Under the pieces are notes generated by a model. That model saw only the letters and a list, made by a program, of their open reading frames with translations, made no database searches and was not told the origin of the DNA. From positions 1 to 25,485 of the forward strand of contig CAYFMT010000022.1 of the NCBI GenBank assembly GCA_964344305.1: a DNA stretch of 25,485 bases, in the 5' to 3' direction. This DNA comes from JABMOV01 sp964344305. Lineage in GTDB: Bacteria > Fidelibacterota > Marinisomatia > Marinisomatales > JABMOV01. This document shows, piece by piece, positions 21,554-25,485 of the stretch (within the stretch, counting starts at the first letter, position 1; each line of letters opens with the position of its first letter). A program made the translations under genes and the position numbers.

Positions 21554-23344
21554 ATGATACTTGAACTTGTAGACTGGATTTGGATTTTAGGGTTTTTTGC
21601 CCTATCCCTGATCATTGGTATCAGTGTTTCTCGCAAATCCGGTAAGAATACATCGGAATTTTTTGCATCCGGGAAATCTATGCCATGGTGGCTGCTTGGA
21701 ATATCCATGGTAGCAACCACGTTTTCTGCTGATACACCCAATCTTGTAACAGACCTTGTGCGGCAACATGGCGTCGCCGGTAACTGGCTCTGGTGGGCAT
21801 TCCTGCTCACAGGCATGGTCACGGTGTTTATTTATGCAAAATTATGGCGCAGATCCAATGTGCTAACAGATATTGAGTTTTATGAAATGAGATACAGTGG
21901 GAAAATGGCTGCATTCCTCAGGGGATTTCGTGCTATTTATCTTGGCGTATTTTTCAATATTATTATCATGGCATCCGTTTTACTTGCGGCCATTAAAATC
22001 GGTGGTGTCATGCTGGGTATTTCACCCTTCAACACAGTGATCTGGGTTTCTATCGTTGTAGTAATCTATAGCATGCTCGGTGGTCTTAGAGGGGTTCTCA
22101 TTACGGATGCTATCCAATTTGTCATTGCCATGATTGGTTCTGTTTATGCAGCAACCATTGTCCTGAAAATTCCAGAAATTGGAGGACTATCCTCCCTCCT
22201 GTCTCACCCAAATGTTGCAGGTAGAATATCCATTTTACCGGATTTTTCCGACTCTTCGCTGGTATTAACTGTCTTCATAATCCCGCTTGCAGTTCAGTGG
22301 TGGAGTGTATGGTATCCAGGATCGGAACCTGGTGGTGGAGGTTATGTGGCTCAGCGTATGTTGTCTGCAAAGGATGAGAAACACGCCATGGGAGCCACCC
22401 TCTTATTCAACCTTGCACATTATGGTCTGCGTCCATGGCCATGGATTATTGTTGCCCTGGCAAGTCTTGTAGTGTTTCCGGACATTCCGTCACTTCAGGA
22501 GGCTTATCCAAACATGGATCCGAATATAGTTCGCCATGACATGGCCTATTCAGCCATGCTCACATATTTGCCGGCTGGAGTTCTTGGGCTGGTGGTTGCC
22601 TCCCTTATCGCCGCCGTCATGTCCACTATATCAACTCATCTCAACTGGGGTGCCTCCTATGTCATCCATGATTTTTATGGACGGTTTTTTGCAGACGAAG
22701 CAGATGAAAAATCCCTGGTAGCCATGGGACGCTGGACCATTCTTTTACTAATGGTTTGTTCAGCGACCCTTGCATTGTTTCTGAGCAATGCCCTTCAGGC
22801 ATTCCATATTATGCTGCAAATAGGTGCCGGGACAGGGCTTCTGTTTATCCTGCGATGGTTCTGGTGGCGAATCAATGCTGCCAGTGAATTATCCGCCATG
22901 ATCATCTCATTACTGGTGGCAATCTATTTTGAAATCATCCACCCTGCATTGGGGTTACCACACATCCCTGAATGGCAACGACTTGTCTATGGTGTGGGAA
23001 TTACCACCTTTGGATGGATTGCTATTACAATGCTTACAACACCAACCAGTACAGATACCCTGATACGGTTTTATAAAAAAGTACGTCCCGGTGGTCCGGG
23101 CTGGACAAGCTTCCTGGCAAGTGCCCATCAACAGGGTCATGCTGATATCCCAACCGATGCAACCTGGGATGTACCCATCAGTATCCTTGGGATTTTCCTG
23201 GGATTAATCTGTATCTATGGCGGTCTCTTCTCTATTGGGTTCTGGTTGTACGGGAATACTGGTCCGGCTATAATAGGCTCGTTAACTTCACTGGCAGCCG
23301 GGGGTATGTTATTCAAGCTCTGGTCACATTTTAATATTCAATAA
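21554..23344 (+). CDS. Sodium/solute symporter (SSF family)
   Basis: A 596-residue transporter with about 13-14 hydrophobic helices. SSF marks are SRKSGKNTSEFFASGKSMPWWLLGISMVATTFSADTPN at about 26-63 (the loop and first core helices with small residues and Ser/Thr that commonly line the sodium site), VIYSMLGGLRGVLITDAIQF (about 172-191, the classic SSF signature region) and a C-terminal RFYKKVRPGGPGW. It should import a solute with Na+ across the inner membrane. The neighbouring GH97 and nucleotidyltransferase make a sugar plausible, but the sequence does not identify the substrate. A weak ribosome site precedes ATG 21554. Confidence 0.93.
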   Translation: MILELVDWIWILGFFALSLIIGISVSRKSGKNTSEFFASGKSMPWWLLGISMVATTFSADTPNLVTDLVRQHGVAGNWLWWAFLLTGMVTVFIYAKLWRRSNVLTDIEFYEMRYSGKMAAFLRGFRAIYLGVFFNIIIMASVLLAAIKIGGVMLGISPFNTVIWVSIVVVIYSMLGGLRGVLITDAIQFVIAMIGSVYAATIVLKIPEIGGLSSLLSHPNVAGRISILPDFSDSSLVLTVFIIPLAVQWWSVWYPGSEPGGGGYVAQRMLSAKDEKHAMGATLLFNLAHYGLRPWPWIIVALASLVVFPDIPSLQEAYPNMDPNIVRHDMAYSAMLTYLPAGVLGLVVASLIAAVMSTISTHLNWGASYVIHDFYGRFFADEADEKSLVAMGRWTILLLMVCSATLALFLSNALQAFHIMLQIGAGTGLLFILRWFWWRINAASELSAMIISLLVAIYFEIIHPALGLPHIPEWQRLVYGVGITTFGWIAITMLTTPTSTDTLIRFYKKVRPGGPGWTSFLASAHQQGHADIPTDATWDVPISILGIFLGLICIYGGLFSIGFWLYGNTGPAIIGSLTSLAAGGMLFKLWSHFNIQ

Positions 23345-23354
23345 AGGGAGCAAA

Positions 23355-24245
23355 ATGAACCAATCAATTGTCGTATTAGCCGCAGGGATGGGAAGCCGCT
23401 ACGGGGGGTTGAAACAACTGGATAGATTTGGCCCATCAGGAGAGGCCATTATCGATTATTCTCTCTACGATGCCATGAAATCCGGATTCAACAAAGTAGT
23501 CTTTGTAATTCGGAAACACATGGAGGAAGATTTCCGGGAGCGATTTGAGCAGAAGCTACAGGGAAAACTCGACTTGCATTTTGTTCACCAGGAGCTGGAT
23601 AGACTGCCTGAAGGATTTTCTATCCCTGACGGTAGAGAAAAACCCTGGGGGACTGCCCACGCCATGTGGATGGCAGAGTCCGCTATCCAGGAACCATTTA
23701 CTGTGATCAATGCAGATGATTTTTATGGGCGTGAAGCGTTTCAGTTATCGTATGATCACTTCATCAACGAACAAAGGGATCATTGTCTTATCGGGTACAT
23801 GCTTGCCAATACCATCTCTGAATTCGGGTCAGTTTCACGTGGCGTCAGCGTTTCGGATGAAAAGGAATATCTGAAAGAGATTACAGAACGAACAAAAATA
23901 TACCGGAATGATGGTGTGCTTGGATATGAAGAGAATGATCAGTTCCATCCGCTATCAGAGACTACCAATGTGTCCATGAATATGATGGGGTTTCATTCAA
24001 ATATTTTTAATATTATCGAAAATTATTTCATCGAATTTCTTCTGGAAAACGGGCAGGAAATGAAATCGGAGTTTTTCCTGCCTCTTGTATTAGAGAAAAT
24101 GATACAGAGCGGTTTTGGTAACATGAAAGTATACCAGACAGATGCGCAGTGGTTTGGTGTCACCTACCGCGAAGATAAACCACATGTATCTGAGCAAATA
24201 AATCAGTTGGTTAAGTCGGGGGTTTACCCGGAAACCCTCTGGTAA
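23355..24245 (+). CDS. Sugar-phosphate nucleotidyltransferase family protein
   Basis: A 296-residue protein with the nucleotidyltransferase fold: VVLAAGMGSRYGGLKQL (6-22) is the nucleotide-binding glycine loop with the activator arginine, EKPWGTAHAM (95-104) contacts the base, and INADDFYG with Asp121/Asp122 holds the metal. Compared with glucose-1-phosphate thymidylyltransferases, the C-terminal half (ETTNVSMNMMGFH, then QWFGVTYREDKPHVSEQI) belongs to a distinct subgroup often found beside a choline-kinase-like phosphotransferase. No such partner lies downstream here. The NTP and sugar are not predictable. AAAGGGAG precedes the ATG, 10 bases after the symporter stop, so co-transcription is likely. 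Confidence 0.88.
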   Translation: MNQSIVVLAAGMGSRYGGLKQLDRFGPSGEAIIDYSLYDAMKSGFNKVVFVIRKHMEEDFRERFEQKLQGKLDLHFVHQELDRLPEGFSIPDGREKPWGTAHAMWMAESAIQEPFTVINADDFYGREAFQLSYDHFINEQRDHCLIGYMLANTISEFGSVSRGVSVSDEKEYLKEITERTKIYRNDGVLGYEENDQFHPLSETTNVSMNMMGFHSNIFNIIENYFIEFLLENGQEMKSEFFLPLVLEKMIQSGFGNMKVYQTDAQWFGVTYREDKPHVSEQINQLVKSGVYPETLW

Positions 24246-24373
24246 TCGGCGAATCATTAAGACAATTATCTTATTGTTTTTATTAGATAAACAATATAAT
24301 TTCTTTTGGCAACCATCCTTGTAAGGATTATATCATAGTAACTTAAATCATCACGGGGGAATAGGAGTGAGCA
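24246..24373 (+). promoter_or_regulatory. AT-rich intergenic region before cytochrome c gene
   Basis: This is the largest gap in the window. It holds a possible AT-only stem (ATTGTTT at 24273-24279 with AAACAAT at 24289-24295, 9-base loop), a direct run of AT-rich sequence that should contain the promoter of the cytochrome gene, and AGGAGTG as ribosome site just before ATG 24374. The stem has no GC and no following T-run, so I do not call it a terminator. Confidence 0.3.
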
Positions 24374-25366
24374 ATGAAACCCCCAGTGAAATATGTTCTC
24401 TATTTCCTTTTAGGTATAAGTACAGTGGCTTTACTGGCAATCGTCTACATATATACAGCCTGCCCCAATGTTGAGTTGGATCAATCCATTTCCGTCGAAA
24501 TCACTTCTGAACGGATAAAAAGGGGTGATTACCTGGCAAATCATGTGATGGTTTGTATTGATTGTCATGCCGAAAGAGACTGGACTCGATTCTCTGGCCC
24601 ACTTACAACTGGAACTGAAGGAAAAGGGGGCGAGAAATTCGACCGGACTATGGGACTACCCGGGGTGTATTATGCTCCCAATATAACTCCAGCCGGGATT
24701 GGGGACTGGTCAGACAGCGAATTATATCGTGTTATCACATCGGGAGTGAATAAGGACAATGAGGCACTATTCCCTCTCATGCCATATATGTATTACGGTC
24801 AACTATCCGATGAAGATATATTCAGTGTCATGGCGTATATCAGACAATTATCCCCTATACAAAGTAGTTTTCCGGAACCTCAGCATGATTTTCCAATGAA
24901 CATTATTGTAAGGACTATACCAAAACTTCAGGAGAAACTTCCCGATCCTGACCCCTCAAATCCTGTTGAATATGGACAGTATATTGCAACAGCAGCCGGC
25001 TGCATTGAATGCCATACACCAATTGATAAGGGAAGAATTATTATGGATCTGAAATACTCTGGTGGAAGAGAATTCACTATGCCCGGCTATGGATTGGTCC
25101 GATCTGCCAATATCACTCCACACATGGTCCACGGTATTGGATCATGGTCAAAAGAGCAGTTCATCAATGTTTTCAAAGCCTATGAACTATCACAATACAC
25201 TCCCGGTAAAATTGAGACAAATGCATTCAATACGATGATGCCCTGGACAATGTACGCAGGAATGACCACACAGGATTTGGGTGCGTTATACGAATATCTT
25301 CGAACGCTCGACCCCATTGACAATGAAGTTATCCGGTTTGTCCCTGGTACTGCTGCAGATGATTGA
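24374..25366 (+). CDS. Membrane-anchored di-haem cytochrome c
   Basis: A 330-residue protein with one N-terminal membrane helix (about residues 6-28) and two class I cytochrome c domains. Haem motifs are CIDCH (Cys61, Cys64, His65) and CIECH (Cys210, Cys213, His214). Candidate axial methionines are Met136 (PLMPYMYY) and Met289 (MMPWTMY). Each domain carries the APNITPAGIGDWSD or SANITPHMVHGIGSWS pattern and ends in a DIFSVMAYIRQL or DLGALYEYLRTL helix. This layout matches cytochrome subunits that accept electrons from alcohol or sugar dehydrogenases. It should sit in the periplasm, tethered to the inner membrane. No dehydrogenase gene lies upstream, so its partner is unknown. Confidence 0.92.
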   Translation: MKPPVKYVLYFLLGISTVALLAIVYIYTACPNVELDQSISVEITSERIKRGDYLANHVMVCIDCHAERDWTRFSGPLTTGTEGKGGEKFDRTMGLPGVYYAPNITPAGIGDWSDSELYRVITSGVNKDNEALFPLMPYMYYGQLSDEDIFSVMAYIRQLSPIQSSFPEPQHDFPMNIIVRTIPKLQEKLPDPDPSNPVEYGQYIATAAGCIECHTPIDKGRIIMDLKYSGGREFTMPGYGLVRSANITPHMVHGIGSWSKEQFINVFKAYELSQYTPGKIETNAFNTMMPWTMYAGMTTQDLGALYEYLRTLDPIDNEVIRFVPGTAADD

Positions 25367-25430
25367 TCTTGAGAATAAATTCTGAAACTGGTAATATTTG
25401 TAACCTGTCAACCCTATACAAGGAGGAATT

Positions 25431-25485
25431 ATGACTGTAAGTCTTTTAAATCTTTCGGACTTTTCATTTAAAAAGTTAAGGTGTA
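25431..25485 (+). CDS. Start of an unidentified gene, cut by the window edge
   Basis: Eighteen codons follow an ATG at 25431 that has a near-perfect ribosome site (AGGAGG, 25421-25426, four bases upstream). The visible residues begin MTVSLLNLSDFSFKK; this is too short to name a family. The last 50 of these bases form the right copy of the terminal inverted repeat. Sixty-four bases separate it from the cytochrome c stop, so it may be in the same transcript. Confidence 0.6.
   Translation, partial: MTVSLLNLSDFSFKKLRC
25436..25485 (-). repeat. Right copy of 50-bp terminal inverted repeat
   Basis: This is the exact reverse complement of bases 4-53. This copy is continuous with a good ribosome site and ATG, so it looks like the native location. 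The matching left copy lacks the ATG and ribosome site: identity stops at the first base of codon two's last position. The end of the window truncates the match. Confidence 0.95.

Noticed and set aside
24273..24295. Possible hairpin after the nucleotidyltransferase gene
   Set aside because: The stem is seven A/T-rich pairs with a single G-C at one position and no downstream T-run; in AT-rich spacer this is expected by chance, so it is not called a terminator.
1..25485. Whole window as a mobile element with terminal inverted repeats
   Set aside because: No transposase, integrase or recombinase lies inside, gene content is housekeeping-like, and the left repeat interrupts a gene in a way better explained by a chimera or assembly end.

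Overview
The window reads as ordinary, densely packed bacterial chromosome from a Gram-negative organism. It encodes periplasmic Skp/OmpH chaperones, lipoproteins with lipoboxes, a periplasmic-type GH97 glucosidase and a membrane-anchored cytochrome c. Gene content (GH97, acetolactate-decarboxylase-like lipoprotein, GSAM-like aminotransferase, SSF transporter) suggests the FCB superphylum. The frequent strong AAGGAG-type ribosome sites are less typical of Bacteroidota proper, so a Marinimicrobia/Calditrichota-like lineage is possible. This placement is a low-confidence inference. I saw no rRNA, tRNA, CRISPR array, integrase or insertion sequence. No gene-free stretch exceeds about 130 bases.

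Layout. 1-53: a copy, inverted, of the last 50 bases of the window, fused to a truncated VOC/glyoxalase gene (54-328). 346-4562: DUF1801 protein, tandem Skp/OmpH paralogues, cytoplasmic GH13 amylase-like enzyme, exported PEBP protein, a Spy-like protein on the minus strand and a DUF1059 protein. 4631-10807: a six-gene operon, the most interesting region. 10884-16076: chains of small, mostly overlapping single-domain genes (YdeI/OmdA-like, acetolactate-decarboxylase-like lipoprotein, DUF5946, DUF1801, SRPBCC, a PNPOx-like flavoprotein, exported YciI) with a TatD nuclease on the minus strand. 16073-18350: PAP2 phosphatase (minus), DUF4395 protein and TauE/SafE permease. 18422-24245: SusB-type GH97, lipocalin, RibD-C/DHFR-like reductase, Na+/solute symporter and nucleotidyltransferase. 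24374-25485: di-haem cytochrome c and the first codons of a gene that runs off the end.

The operon at 4631-10807 encodes an XRE-cupin regulator, a KamA-family radical-SAM aminomutase, both subunits of a PcaIJ-like 3-oxoacid CoA-transferase, a GSAM-like class III aminotransferase and a PcaF-like thiolase. The aminomutase lacks the two aspartates that hold the lysine side chain in lysine 2,3-aminomutase. One is an arginine here, which points to a dicarboxylic amino acid. Together the enzymes spell a plausible route: alpha-amino dicarboxylate to beta-amino dicarboxylate to 3-oxo dicarboxylate to its CoA thioester to acetyl-CoA plus a second CoA ester. The two best substrates are 2-aminoadipate (giving 3-oxoadipate, then succinyl-CoA + acetyl-CoA) and glutamate (giving 3-oxoglutarate, then malonyl-CoA + acetyl-CoA). 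I am not aware of this route being described; the enzyme families are clear but the pathway is inference.
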